NCBI RefSeq assembly: GCF_000710915.1
Contig: NZ_BAUA01000062.1
Coordinates: 1-64,000 of the forward strand
Origin: Nocardia brasiliensis IFM 10847
GTDB taxonomy: Bacteria; Actinomycetota; Actinomycetes; Mycobacteriales; Mycobacteriaceae
Direction of reading: 5' to 3'
DNA: 64,000 bases
Positions 17,693 through 27,594 of the stretch are shown one piece after another (within the stretch, counting starts at the first letter, position 1; every line of letters begins with the position of its first letter). The position numbers were made by a program, and so were the translations under genes. The notes beneath the pieces are model-generated. The model was not told the DNA's origin. It saw only the letters and a program-made list of their open reading frames with translations, and did no database searches.

Positions 17693-18702
17693 CGCCCGCC
17701 GGTCTGGATCTCCCTGCGCTGCAACAGTATTTCGAGAAGTACGTCCCGGACACCGCGGGCCCGCTGACCGCGACCCTGCTGCCGGGCGGCAAGTCGAATC
17801 TCACCTACCGGCTGAGCGACGGCGCGCACGATTGGGTGCTGCGCCGCCCACCGCTCGGGCCGCTCACGCCGACCGCGCACGACATGGCTCGGGAATACCG
17901 TGTCGTCGCGGCCCTGCGCGACACGAACGTCCCGGTCGCGCAGGCGATCGCGCTGTGCGAGGACACCGCGGTGATCGGTGTCCCGTTCGCGGTGGTCTCG
18001 TTCGTGGACGGCCTGGTCCTGCAGGACGGCGACCAGACAGCCGCGCTCACCAGCGAGCAGGCGCGGGCCACGGGCAACGCCCTCGTGGATACCCTCGCCG
18101 CCTTGCACGCGGTCGACTACGCCACTGCCGGACTCGCCGAATTCGGCCGTCCCGCAGGCTATCTGGCCCGGCAGGTGAAACGCTGGCGCGGCCAATGGGA
18201 TCGGGTCGCCACCCGGGAGCTCGACGCTCTGGACCGGCTTACCGAGGCCTTGCGGCGCACTGTGCCCGAGCAGGCGGCCGAGACCATCGTGCACGGCGAC
18301 TATCGCCTGGACAACACGATCGTGGACCGCACCGACCCCGGCCGGATCGCCGCGGTCGTCGACTGGGAGATGGCCACGCTCGGCGACCCGCTCGCCGATC
18401 TCGGGCTTTTGCAGGTCTATTGGGACAATCGCTGCGAGCCGGTGCTCGGCGTCCGGCATGCCCCGAGCGCGAATCCCGGCTTCCCGAGCAGCGACGAAGT
18501 CGCCGAACGGTACGCGGCCGCAACCGGTTTCGCCCTCGATCGACTACCGTTCTATCGCGCGCTCGGTTATTACAAGCTGGCCGTCATCGCCGAGGGCATC
18601 CATCAGCGCTTCCTCGCGGGCAAGACCGTCGGCGACGGTTTCGCCACCATCGGCGCGGCCGTCCCGCTGCTGCTCGACATCGGCCTGGCGACCCTCGGAT
18701 GA
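17689..18702 (+). CDS. APH-like kinase, possibly acting on hydroxyacyl-CoA
   Basis: 337-aa aminoglycoside-phosphotransferase-fold protein: glycine-rich GGKSNLTYRL, catalytic loop VHGDYRLDN and metal-binding VVDWEMATLGDP. Such proteins in actinobacteria (annotated FadE36 in M. tuberculosis) resemble the kinase domain of ACAD10/11 and the Pseudomonas LvaA protein, linked to phosphorylation of 4-hydroxyacyl-CoA. Being sandwiched between a thiolase and an SDR fits acyl-CoA metabolism better than drug resistance. Start ATG overlaps the thiolase stop. Confidence 0.8.
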   Translation: MTPAGLDLPALQQYFEKYVPDTAGPLTATLLPGGKSNLTYRLSDGAHDWVLRRPPLGPLTPTAHDMAREYRVVAALRDTNVPVAQAIALCEDTAVIGVPFAVVSFVDGLVLQDGDQTAALTSEQARATGNALVDTLAALHAVDYATAGLAEFGRPAGYLARQVKRWRGQWDRVATRELDALDRLTEALRRTVPEQAAETIVHGDYRLDNTIVDRTDPGRIAAVVDWEMATLGDPLADLGLLQVYWDNRCEPVLGVRHAPSANPGFPSSDEVAERYAAATGFALDRLPFYRALGYYKLAVIAEGIHQRFLAGKTVGDGFATIGAAVPLLLDIGLATLG

Positions 18703-19442
18703 GCGAGACCCGCAGCGCGCTGGTCACCGGCGGTTCCCGCGGCATCGGCGCCGAGGTGGCGCGCCGTCTGGCCGCCGAGGGCTACGGCCTGACCATCGCC
18801 GCACGGAACAAAGACACGCTCGACGAGGCAGCGCACCGCCTGCACGCGGAAACGGGCGCCGAGGTGAATCCCGTTGTCGCGCAGATGAACGACCTCGCGC
18901 AGGTGCGGGAACTGGTGCGGGCGCACGCGGACCGCTTCGACGGCCTGCACGCGCTGGTGCTCAGCGCGGGCACCGGCACCGCCGGCACGGTCGCCGAGAT
19001 GCCGCCGAAAACCTATGAGCGGATGCTGGACGTGAACTTCCGCGCTCCGCTCACGCTCATCCAGTCCGCGCTGCCCCTGCTCCGCAAGAGCGCCGCCGAC
19101 GACCCGCACCGGGGCGCGAAAATCGTTGCGCTCGCCTCCATCACCGGGGTCGCGGGCGAAGCGGGCCTGGCCGCATACGGCGCGACCAAGGCCGCGTTGA
19201 TCTCGCTCTGTGAAACCGTTTCGCTGGAAGAGTCCGCGAACGGCGTCAGCGCGACCGCGATCTCCCCCGGCTATGTCGACACCGACATGACGGCGTGGAA
19301 ACGCGACGTGCTCGCGCCATCGGCGATGCTGAGCACCGGGGACATCGCCGAACTGGTGCTGGCGATCACCCGTCTGTCCCGCAATGCCGTGGTGCCCAAC
19401 ATCGTCGTCTCCCGCGCGGGCGAGCAGCTCTGGCGGGCCTAG
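18699..19442 (+). CDS. SDR-family oxidoreductase
   Basis: 247-aa classical SDR: TGGSRGIG cofactor loop near residue 10, LSAGTG in place of NNAG, Ser in ASITG and the YGATK active-site element. Arg in the cofactor loop and AARN after strand 2 favour NADP(H). Third gene of the coupled thiolase-kinase operon (ATGA overlap). Likely reduces or oxidises a keto/hydroxyacyl intermediate of the same route. Confidence 0.85.
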   Translation: MSETRSALVTGGSRGIGAEVARRLAAEGYGLTIAARNKDTLDEAAHRLHAETGAEVNPVVAQMNDLAQVRELVRAHADRFDGLHALVLSAGTGTAGTVAEMPPKTYERMLDVNFRAPLTLIQSALPLLRKSAADDPHRGAKIVALASITGVAGEAGLAAYGATKAALISLCETVSLEESANGVSATAISPGYVDTDMTAWKRDVLAPSAMLSTGDIAELVLAITRLSRNAVVPNIVVSRAGEQLWRA

Positions 19443-19533
19443 GGTGATCTGGGCCTCAGCCGCCCAGCGTCCGGGTGTCGCGGCGTTACGCTCATCGGTG
19501 TCCGATCGTGGGACGACATGGGAAGGGGCCCCG

Positions 19534-20112
19534 ATGGCGAAGGTCTTCGCACAGCTCGATGACGCACTCCGCAAGTTCATCGGCGAGCAGTCGATGTTCT
19601 TCGTGGCCACCGCACCATCCGAGGGCGGCCGGGTGAATCTGTCCCCCAAGGGTTATCGCGACACCTTCGCGGTGCTCGACGAGCACACCTTCGCCTACCT
19701 CGATCTCTACGGCAGCGGCGCGGAGACCATCGCGCACCTGCGCGACAACGGCCGGATCACCATCATGTTCTGCTCGTTCACCCGCACCTCGAAGATCCTG
19801 CGGCTCTTCGGCACCGGTCGCCTGGTCCGGCCCGATTCCGCCGAATTCGACACGCTGCGACCGCATTTCGGACTCCAACATCCGGGCCTGCGCGGTGTCA
19901 TCGTGGTCAGCATCGACCGGATCGCCGACTCGTGCGGGTATTCGGTCCCCTATCTCGAACTCGTCGACGAACGCCCGGTGCTCGACGCGTTGCACGACCG
20001 CCGCGGCGACGACGACTTCGCCAAGCGCATCGCGGGCGACAACGCGACCAGCATCGACGGCCTACCCGCCCTGGAGCCGGACCACCCGCTGCCGTCCGCG
20101 ATTGCGCGCTAG
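19534..20112 (+). CDS. Pyridoxamine 5'-phosphate oxidase-like protein
   Basis: 192-aa split-barrel protein of the PNPOx-like class (MFFVATAPSEGGRVNLSPKG, then TIMFCSFTRTSKILRLFGTG). Members bind FMN, F420 or haem; the true substrate is not predictable. ATG at 19534 has GGAAGGGG close upstream; an in-frame GTG at 19498 lies five bases after a TACGCT -10-like box and could be a leaderless alternative. It ends overlapping the convergent MFS gene by 4 bp. Confidence 0.82.
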   Translation: MAKVFAQLDDALRKFIGEQSMFFVATAPSEGGRVNLSPKGYRDTFAVLDEHTFAYLDLYGSGAETIAHLRDNGRITIMFCSFTRTSKILRLFGTGRLVRPDSAEFDTLRPHFGLQHPGLRGVIVVSIDRIADSCGYSVPYLELVDERPVLDALHDRRGDDDFAKRIAGDNATSIDGLPALEPDHPLPSAIAR

Positions 20113-22055
20113 CGCCTGGTCGGCACCGGCGTCAGCTCCGCCAGCTCACGCTGGACCACCCGGTCGTGCTCGGCGGCAGCGGCCGCGGCGCGTTTCGGCG
20201 ACCAGTGCCCGGCCATCAGGAAGACGAACGGCAGAAACGCGACCTGCGCGAGCAGGCAGATCCACCACCAGCGTGCCCACTGCTGCGGCGAATCGGCCTT
20301 GGCCTGCTGGACCTCTTTCCCGTGCGCGGCCAGGTACGCCTGGTCGGCCGCGGGGATGGTGCCCACCGTCTCCAGTTGTGCCCGTGCTCGGTTCAGCTTC
20401 GGGCCTACAGCGGTCGCGCCGGCCAGTTCGGCGGGCGGGATCTGCTGGACCGCGGTGAGCCGGGCGATGGCCTGATCCGGCGGGATACCGAACTTGCGGG
20501 CGACCTGACCCACCGCCGCGAGTCCCGCGTTGGCGTCGGCGGGGTTCGCGGCGAGCGCGGCCTGGGTGGCGGGTTCGATCGCCTGCAGCGTCGCCAGCTC
20601 GTCCGGATATCGGGCGTTGAGCGCGAACGCCGCCTGGATCTCGGCGGGCGTGGCCCCGGTCAGCTTCGTCAGCGCCGCCAGCTGGGCCGCCTGGTCGTTC
20701 GGGTCTTTGCCCAGTGCCGCCAGGGTTTCCGGCCCGACCTGCTGGATCGTCGCCAGCTGGGGACCGTAGCGCGCTTGGATCTCGTGCAACCGAGGACCGT
20801 GGTTGACCAGCGGCCCCGCCGCGTTCACCACCACGAGCAGCCCGAACAGCACCACGGTGACCACGCCGCGCAGCACCCCGCCCCACACCGCGAGACCCAC
20901 CGCGGTCGCCGCGGGATTGCGCTGCTCAACCGTCTCGGTGAAGCTCGCCATCCAGGTGGCGTAGGCGATGCCGGTGCCGATCGCGATGAGGGCGAACACC
21001 CAGGCGAAGGTGTAGTAGCCGGTGTCCGGGTCGTCGGTGTACCCGATGAACAGGTACATGCCGACGATGCTGAGCACCGCGCCGACGATCATGAACGGCT
21101 TACGCACCTTGAGATAGTCCGAGGCGAGCCCGGCCAGCACCAGCGCCACCGCGTTGGCGGTCCAGTACCAGTTGCCCAGCGCGTTCGCCTTGGCCGGGCT
21201 GAAGCCGAAATTAGTCGCCATATAGACGGTCAGGAACGACACGATCGTGTAGAAGAACGCCAGGAACAGGCTGATCCCGAGCGCCGAGCCGACGATGTCC
21301 AGGTGCAGCATCTGACGCCACTGCCCCTGTTCGAGTCTGCGCACGTCCAATCCGCGCGCCCGCGCCTCGACGAGCGCCCGGTCGCGCAGCGACACCATGA
21401 TCTGGTCGCGCAGCGGCGGACTGAGCTCACGGAGGCCGACGACCGCGAACACCGCGATGACGAGACAGATCACGCCGCAGAGCCGGTAGTGATACTGCCA
21501 GTCGGGGTGCGCGTCGAGCGTCCTGGTGGAGATGGCGGTGGTGACCAGCGCGCCGATCACCGGGCCGAGGGTCCAGAAGCCCATCGCCGAGGCGCGGCCG
21601 AGCTGCGGCGAGAAGTCCCGGATCAGGGCGGGCGTGGCCACCAGGACCGCGCCCTCGACGATGCTCACCACGCAGTAGACGAAGAGGTACTGCTCCTTCG
21701 TCGTGGTCGCGGGCACCGCGAACAGCGTCAGCAGCGAGCAGATCACCACGCCGTACGCGACGATGTTCGCGCGCCCCCAGCGGTCGAGCACCCCGGCCAG
21801 CACCGAGGCCACGGCGCCGAAGGCCGCGCCGATGATGAAGATCCAGACGAAGTAGGCGAACGACAGCTCGAAATAGGCGATCAGTTCGTTGCCCACCGCG
21901 CCGGTGACGAACAACTGGTAGTAGAGCGCGATCGAGGTGACCACGACAACCGTCAGGTACCAGGAGCGGGCGGGGGTGTCGGGGTAGTGCGGTAGCTTGC
22001 GCTGCCACAGCCCGGTGAGAAGCGTCGGCGGGGCTGCGGTCCGGGTCGAACTCAT
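20109..22055 (-). CDS. MFS transporter with a large extracytoplasmic repeat insertion
   Basis: 648-aa major facilitator protein, far longer than the usual 400-450. Eleven helices lie in residues 32-412 and the twelfth at about 596-616. Between helices 11 and 12, expected to face outwards, are about 180 residues rich in Ala, Gln and Pro. These contain two imperfect 53-55-residue repeats (429-481 starting RYGPQLATIQQVGPETLAAL and 482-536 starting RYPDELATLQAIEPATQAAL). The transported compound is unknown. The start codon lies just after a hairpin that holds the ribosome site in its loop. Confidence 0.82.
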   Translation of the reverse strand: MSSTRTAAPPTLLTGLWQRKLPHYPDTPARSWYLTVVVVTSIALYYQLFVTGAVGNELIAYFELSFAYFVWIFIIGAAFGAVASVLAGVLDRWGRANIVAYGVVICSLLTLFAVPATTTKEQYLFVYCVVSIVEGAVLVATPALIRDFSPQLGRASAMGFWTLGPVIGALVTTAISTRTLDAHPDWQYHYRLCGVICLVIAVFAVVGLRELSPPLRDQIMVSLRDRALVEARARGLDVRRLEQGQWRQMLHLDIVGSALGISLFLAFFYTIVSFLTVYMATNFGFSPAKANALGNWYWTANAVALVLAGLASDYLKVRKPFMIVGAVLSIVGMYLFIGYTDDPDTGYYTFAWVFALIAIGTGIAYATWMASFTETVEQRNPAATAVGLAVWGGVLRGVVTVVLFGLLVVVNAAGPLVNHGPRLHEIQARYGPQLATIQQVGPETLAALGKDPNDQAAQLAALTKLTGATPAEIQAAFALNARYPDELATLQAIEPATQAALAANPADANAGLAAVGQVARKFGIPPDQAIARLTAVQQIPPAELAGATAVGPKLNRARAQLETVGTIPAADQAYLAAHGKEVQQAKADSPQQWARWWWICLLAQVAFLPFVFLMAGHWSPKRAAAAAAEHDRVVQRELAELTPVPTRR

Positions 22056-22058
22056 GGT

Positions 22059-22087
22059 CGAGATGCCTTTCTGGCCACGGCATCTCG
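22059..22087 (-). promoter_or_regulatory. Hairpin overlapping the ribosome site of the MFS gene
   Basis: Perfect 9-bp inverted repeat (CGAGATGCC and GGCATCTCG, 22059-22067 with 22079-22087) around an 11-nt loop, ending three bases before the ATG on the minus strand. The only purine-rich ribosome site, AGAAAGG, spans the loop and the first pairs of the stem, so folding could control translation. Confidence 0.45.
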
Positions 22088-22332
22088 GCTGGATTTACGA
22101 CGATCCAGCACCGAGGGAGCCGGGTGGCAACAGGGTAGTGATGGGTATCACCACGCGCAGGCATTTCCCGGCACGAGACCGAAACGTGTTCTAGTTCCGA
22201 AAGATGGGACGAAATATCCGAATGCTCGCTGCGCACACTGCCATTCGGCATCACGCAAAACAGCGCAGCTCCACGGATATCAACGGAAAGCTCGACGCTT
22301 GCCCCGGATGACGCAATCGCCCCGAAATAGCC

Positions 22333-22363
22333 CGGCGCCTGCCGCGTTTCGCGGCAGGCGCCG
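22333..22363 (-). terminator. Hairpin terminator of the Rpf-domain gene
   Basis: A perfect 14-bp stem (22333-22346 with 22350-22363) closed by a TTT loop, starting 7 nt after the stop codon of the Rpf gene. No long U-tract. Confidence 0.85.
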
Positions 22364-22370
22364 ATCGGCG

Positions 22371-22858
<488 letters not shown>

Positions 22859-23032
22859 ATTCGCTGCAAATCACGTGGTGATCACGGACAAATTGCCACT
22901 GCAAACTTAGAGGGCATTGCTATTTCCCCTTCCGAGCAGCCGGAAAGGTTCATACAAGCGTTCAGTTATCGTTACGTTATGTGCCCGAGATCACAGCGAA
23001 ATTGTGTTTCCGCTCGCAACATCCGGTGCCGA

Positions 23033-23049
23033 GTCCCGGTCAGCGGGAC
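23033..23049 (-). terminator. Weak hairpin after the thioesterase gene
   Basis: GTCCCG and CGGGAC (23033-23038, 23044-23049) around a 5-nt loop, 18 nt past the stop codon on the minus strand. Short stem and no U-tract. Confidence 0.3.
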
Positions 23050-23067
23050 GCCGCCACGCCGACGCCC

Positions 23068-23535
23068 CTACTTGCCGTGCGCGCGCAACTGGTAGAGACC
23101 TTCGGTTTCCGCGACCACCACGCCCGCGGCGTCGGTGACCACGGCCCGCAGCGTGAAGTCGGACTTCCCGTTCGCGGCGGCCTCGGCCTCGATCCGGGCG
23201 ATCTCCGCGTCGGACAGCGTCGCCTCGGCGCGCACATCGGTCTTGGCCGGCTTGCGGAAGTACACGTGCAGGTCCTTCACCAGCGGGTAGTACGCGGAGT
23301 TGTCGAAAGTCGCGATGGCGATCGCGCCGCCGAGGATCTCCGCGACCGTGAACAGCACCCCGGCGTACATCGCGCCGAAGTGGTTGCCGTTGCCCTCCAC
23401 CGGCACCGTCGTCGCCGCGAACCCGCGACGCACCTCGGCCGCCGCGATCCCCATCCGGTGGGCGACCGGAATGGTGAATTCCAGTGCTCCGTTGATGATT
23501 TCGGTGAACGGCGGGGTCGCCACCTCGTCGGTCAT
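23068..23535 (-). CDS. PaaI/YiiD-type hotdog-fold thioesterase
   Basis: 155-aa single hotdog domain: GNHFGAMYAGVLFTVAEILGG is the typical central helix with the HFG element, followed by the strand-rich YYPLVKDLHVYFRKPAKTDV. Proteins of this kind hydrolyse acyl-CoA thioesters. AAGGGA lies 11 nt upstream of the ATG. Stands alone; substrate unknown. Confidence 0.8.
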   Translation of the reverse strand: MTDEVATPPFTEIINGALEFTIPVAHRMGIAAAEVRRGFAATTVPVEGNGNHFGAMYAGVLFTVAEILGGAIAIATFDNSAYYPLVKDLHVYFRKPAKTDVRAEATLSDAEIARIEAEAAANGKSDFTLRAVVTDAAGVVVAETEGLYQLRAHGK

Positions 23536-23782
23536 ATCGCACCAGTCCCTTCACACGCCGGGCGCGACGCACCTGGTCGCCGCCCATCCGACCTCAGAAA
23601 AGGGTAAACCGGACCTGGCGCGCCACCGGCACCGACATCGCCGCCGATTCCGGTCCACCGGGGCATACTGCGCTGTGCCGTGGGCATACCGCACGAGTCG
23701 CCGCCGCGACCGGCGGGCGACGCACCAGGCCGCCGCTGCCGGAGACGGTGCACATCGGCGCACCCGTCGGGAAAGGGAGACC

Positions 23783-24730
23783 ATGACTGAACTGCGCAAG
23801 GCAGCAACGATATTGGCGGCGTTGGCATTCGCGACGGTATCCGCCGTGGCCGCGCCCGCGGCCCAGGCCGCGCCGGTGTGTCCGGGCGCGGGGCAGCCGA
23901 CCGTTCCCGCCGCGGCACTGCCCGGCGCACTGGAGGGACTGACCGTCGACGCGCGCGGCCGCGCGTACACCACCGACCTGGCGACCGGCCGGGTCTACCG
24001 GATCGACGCCCCGGGTGCGGTACCCGTACCGATCGCGACCGTGCCGAGCGGCGGCGGAGGCGCGCTGGCCTGGACACCGCAAGGCACACTGCTCGTCGGC
24101 TACGGCGCGGACGCCCGCGTGTTCGCGGGTGACGCGCTGCGACACGCGGGCATCGTCGAACTCGACCCGGACACCGGCGCGCTCACCCCGTTCGCGGCCG
24201 GACTCAGCGCGGCCAACGGCATGGACGTCGCACAGGACGGAACGGTCTACGCCACCAACGATTTCGGTGCGCTCATCGGCCGGGTGTATCCGAACCGCGT
24301 GGTGCAGGCCGATTGGGCGGCTTTCCCGAGCGCGAACGGCGCGGTGCTCGGCAAAGACGACGAATACCTGTATGTGGGAAGGACATTCGCCAACCCGGGG
24401 GTGAGCCGGATTCCGACGGCGAACCCGGGTGCACCCCAGTCGCTGCTCGACCTGACCGGCGCCGACGCGCTCGCCGCGCCGGACGGGCTGACCTTGGATT
24501 CGCTGGACCGGCCGGTGGTTCCGCTGAACACCGCGGGACAGGTGATCCGCATCGACGCGCCGAATCGGTACTGCGTGCTCGGCGACGGCAATCCGCTGAC
24601 CAGCGTGCTCACCTACGGCCGCGGCACGACGGGCTTCTCGGCGGGCCGGCTGTTCGGGGCCACGTTCACCGGCGTGATCTATGAGATCCCCGGCGGTTTC
24701 GACCCGGACGCCACTACCGCCGCCCCCTGA
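23783..24730 (+). CDS. Secreted beta-propeller protein (SMP-30/gluconolactonase-like)
   Basis: 315 aa with a clear signal peptide (ends PAAQAAPV) and a repeated propeller pattern: ALEGLTVDARGRAYTTDLATGRVYRID, ANGMDVAQDGTVYATNDFGALIGRV, APDGLTLDSLDRPVVPLN. This resembles SMP-30/strictosidine-synthase-like folds. The start ATG follows GGGAGA. No enzymatic residues can be assigned with confidence, so it may bind or hydrolyse a small molecule or act only as a wall protein. Confidence 0.75.
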   Translation: MTELRKAATILAALAFATVSAVAAPAAQAAPVCPGAGQPTVPAAALPGALEGLTVDARGRAYTTDLATGRVYRIDAPGAVPVPIATVPSGGGGALAWTPQGTLLVGYGADARVFAGDALRHAGIVELDPDTGALTPFAAGLSAANGMDVAQDGTVYATNDFGALIGRVYPNRVVQADWAAFPSANGAVLGKDDEYLYVGRTFANPGVSRIPTANPGAPQSLLDLTGADALAAPDGLTLDSLDRPVVPLNTAGQVIRIDAPNRYCVLGDGNPLTSVLTYGRGTTGFSAGRLFGATFTGVIYEIPGGFDPDATTAAP

Positions 24731-24844
24731 CCGCCGTGCGGCCGGAGCCGCGACGCCTGCTGCCCGAACGCGACGCCGGGCATAGGATGAACCCCGTATC
24801 GCCGAGCACCACACGATCGTCCATGCCGCACATGGAGGTACGGT

Positions 24845-27541
24845 TTGGCTTCGCGCACCAGGTTCCTGATCGCCACCGCGTTCGTCGCCGCGGTGATTCT
24901 CGTGGCCTGCGGTGTGCTCTACGCCGTCCGGCACACCGGGGAGGCCGACGTCGCGCACGTGTGTCCCGAGGACGCGGCCTCGTCCGATCCCGGCTGGACG
25001 TCCTCGAACACCGACGTGGACGCGGCGTTCGACGAACATCCGTTCGTCGGCAACGGCTATCTCGGGCTGCGTGTCCCGCCCCGCGGCTCCGGCTACGCGC
25101 TCACCGGTGAGCCGTCCGGGTGGCCGCTGTACACGCCGCGCTACGACGGCGCCTTCGTGGCCGGGTTGTACGGGCACACACCGGGTCTGGCCGACGATCG
25201 GGAAGTCGCCACGGCACTCCCGAACTGGTCCACGCTCACCGTCGGCGCCGGCGACGACACGTTCTCCACCGCGACGCCCGCCGCCCAGATCACGAAGTTC
25301 GCGCAGACGCGCTACCTGCGCTGCGGGCTGGTGCGCACGACGCTCACCTGGACCGGCCGCGACAGCAAGGTCACCGACCTGGTGTACGAGGTGCTCGCCG
25401 ACCGCGCCGACCAGCACGTCGGCGCGGTGCAGCTGACCGTGGTGCCGCACTGGTCCGGCGAACTCACCGTGACCGATCGCCTCGACGGCGCGGGAGCGCG
25501 CAGGCTCACCCCCGTCGACGCCGGCGCGCGCGGCGACGGGATCGGCGTCGGTTTCCGCACCGAGGGCACCGGCGTTCCCGGCGAGGTCGCCTCGGTGTTG
25601 CGCACCGGGCATCCCGTGCAGCCCGGACCGGCCCGTGAACTCACCGCGGAACAGCAGAGCACGTTCCAGGTCGAAGCCGGGAAGTCTTATGCGATAACCA
25701 AATTCGTCGGTGTCGACACCCAGCTCACCGCGCCCGAGCCCGCCGCGGCGGCGCGCGCCGCCGCCCGTCGTGCCGCGGACAAAGGCTGGCCGCAGCTGCT
25801 GGCCGGTACGGCTGCGGTCTGGCGCGCGCTGTGGCGCGGCGATATCGAGACACCGGACGCCCCCGAGTTGCAGAACTGGGTGCGAGGCGCGCTCTATTCG
25901 CTGTACGCCGGCACGAATCCCGAACAGGACAACAGCCTCTCACCAGTCGGGCTGAGCAGCGACAACTATGCGGGGGCGGTGTTCTGGGACGCCGATATCT
26001 GGATGTTCCCCGCCCTCCTGCAATTCGCGCCCGAGCTCGCGAAATCCGTGGTGGAGTACCGCTACAAGACGCTGCCCGCCGCGCAGGCCAACGCCGCGCA
26101 GCTCGGTTTGCGCGGCGCGTTCTACCCCTGGACCAGCGCGAGCCGGGGTGCCCTGGCCGAATGTCACAGCTGGGATCCGCCGCACTGCCTGACCCAGATC
26201 CACCTGCAGGGCGACATCTCGCTCGCGGCCTGGCAGTACTATCTGGCCACCGCCGACACCGGGTATCTGCGCGATCGCGGCTGGCCGATCATGCGAAACC
26301 TCGCCGAGTTCTGGGCTTCCCGGGTGACACCGAACGACGACGGCAGCTATTCGATCGAAAACGTCGCGGGCCCGGACGAATACAGTAACGGCGTGCGCGA
26401 CGGCGCCTACACCAACGCGGTAGCCGCACTGGCGCTGCGCAATGCGACCCGCGCCGCGCAGCTCGTCGGCGCTCCCGCCCCGCCCGAATGGGTCGCCATC
26501 GCCGATCGGCTGCGCATGCCGTTCGACGCCGAGCGGCAGATCTTCGCCCAGTACGACGGCTACGCGGGCACACCGATCAAACAGGCGGACACCGTCCTGC
26601 TCGTCTACCCGCTCGAATGGCCGATGTCACCGGAGGTTTCGGCCAGGACCCTGGAGTACTACGCCGAGCACACCGATCCCGACGGTCCCGCGATGACCGA
26701 TTCGGTGCACGCCATCGACGCCGCGACCATCGGCACCCCCGGCTGCACCACCAACACTTACCTCGAACGCGCCGTGCGCCCGTTCGTGCGCGCGCCGTTC
26801 GGGCAGTTCGCCGAGGCCCGCGGCAACAAGGTAGGGGTCAAGGACGCGCTGGCGGGCGCGCCCGCGTTCACCTTCGTCACGGCCGCGGGCGGTTTCCTGC
26901 AGACCTTCACCAACGGCTTGCTCGGCCTGCGCCAGCGCGCCGACGAGATACGGGTCGATCCGATGCTGCCGCCGGAGCTGAGCACCGGCCTGCATCTGCG
27001 CGGAATGCGCTGGCAGGGCCGGACTTTCGACGCCGAACTGGGACCGGACCAGACCAGGATCATCTTGAAAGACGGTGCGGCCATGCCGGTCCGGACGGCG
27101 ACCGGCGTCGCGACGGTCGGCCGGGACGAGCCGCTGACCCTTCCGACCCGCCGCCCGGACCGCACTCCCACCGACAACCTCGCCCGCTGCAAATCCGTCA
27201 CGGCCAGCGCCGAAGAACCGGGGCGCTACGCCGACGCCGCGGTCGACGGCAGCGTCGGCACCGGCTGGGCGCCGGGCGCCGGGCCGGCCACCTACACCGT
27301 CGATCTCGGTGCCGCAACACCGGTGGGGCGGATACTTCCGCGCTGGTCCGGCCCGGCCCCGGCGGCCACCTTCGAGGCCTCACCGGACAATCACACCTGG
27401 ACCGCAGTCGACCTCGATCCGGCCACCGGCGCGACCACCCGCCCGCTCACGACCCGCTATCTGCGGATGACCCTGTCCGCCCTGGACCCGGCCGCCCGGC
27501 CGGACCTGCGCGAGCTCGAGATGTACGCCGCACAGCGGTGA
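24845..27541 (+). CDS. Exported GH65 glycosidase (acid trehalase-like) with F5/8C domain
   Basis: 898 aa. The N-terminus is a membrane or lipoprotein signal (LVAC lipobox-like at about 19-22, but the helix continues, so an anchor is also possible). The catalytic part is glycoside hydrolase family 65: N-terminal beta-sandwich (FVGNGYLGLR), then the (alpha/alpha)6 barrel with proton donor Glu512 in AGPDEYSN. Residues about 790-898 form a discoidin/F5-8C carbohydrate-binding domain. The arrangement resembles secreted fungal-type acid trehalases rather than cytosolic phosphorylases. The start is TTG, six bases after GGAGG. Probably cleaves alpha,alpha-trehalose or a relative outside the cell. Confidence 0.82.
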   Translation: MASRTRFLIATAFVAAVILVACGVLYAVRHTGEADVAHVCPEDAASSDPGWTSSNTDVDAAFDEHPFVGNGYLGLRVPPRGSGYALTGEPSGWPLYTPRYDGAFVAGLYGHTPGLADDREVATALPNWSTLTVGAGDDTFSTATPAAQITKFAQTRYLRCGLVRTTLTWTGRDSKVTDLVYEVLADRADQHVGAVQLTVVPHWSGELTVTDRLDGAGARRLTPVDAGARGDGIGVGFRTEGTGVPGEVASVLRTGHPVQPGPARELTAEQQSTFQVEAGKSYAITKFVGVDTQLTAPEPAAAARAAARRAADKGWPQLLAGTAAVWRALWRGDIETPDAPELQNWVRGALYSLYAGTNPEQDNSLSPVGLSSDNYAGAVFWDADIWMFPALLQFAPELAKSVVEYRYKTLPAAQANAAQLGLRGAFYPWTSASRGALAECHSWDPPHCLTQIHLQGDISLAAWQYYLATADTGYLRDRGWPIMRNLAEFWASRVTPNDDGSYSIENVAGPDEYSNGVRDGAYTNAVAALALRNATRAAQLVGAPAPPEWVAIADRLRMPFDAERQIFAQYDGYAGTPIKQADTVLLVYPLEWPMSPEVSARTLEYYAEHTDPDGPAMTDSVHAIDAATIGTPGCTTNTYLERAVRPFVRAPFGQFAEARGNKVGVKDALAGAPAFTFVTAAGGFLQTFTNGLLGLRQRADEIRVDPMLPPELSTGLHLRGMRWQGRTFDAELGPDQTRIILKDGAAMPVRTATGVATVGRDEPLTLPTRRPDRTPTDNLARCKSVTASAEEPGRYADAAVDGSVGTGWAPGAGPATYTVDLGAATPVGRILPRWSGPAPAATFEASPDNHTWTAVDLDPATGATTRPLTTRYLRMTLSALDPAARPDLRELEMYAAQR

Positions 27542-27594
27542 ACGGCGGCGCGTCCCTTCGGTTATTCGGCGGTTACCCGCAATAGTTGATCGCG

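Larger units (their letters stand above)
22056..22370. other. 315-bp intergenic between the MFS gene and the Rpf gene
   Basis: Both flanking genes run on the minus strand. It holds the rpf terminator hairpin at the right end and the MFS promoter/leader at the left. The middle is somewhat AT-richer than the genes and shows no further coding signal. Confidence 0.5.

Noticed and set aside
19932..21995. 687-codon frame opposite the MFS gene
   Set aside because: Arg/His/Asp-rich shadow; the opposite frame shows twelve membrane helices.
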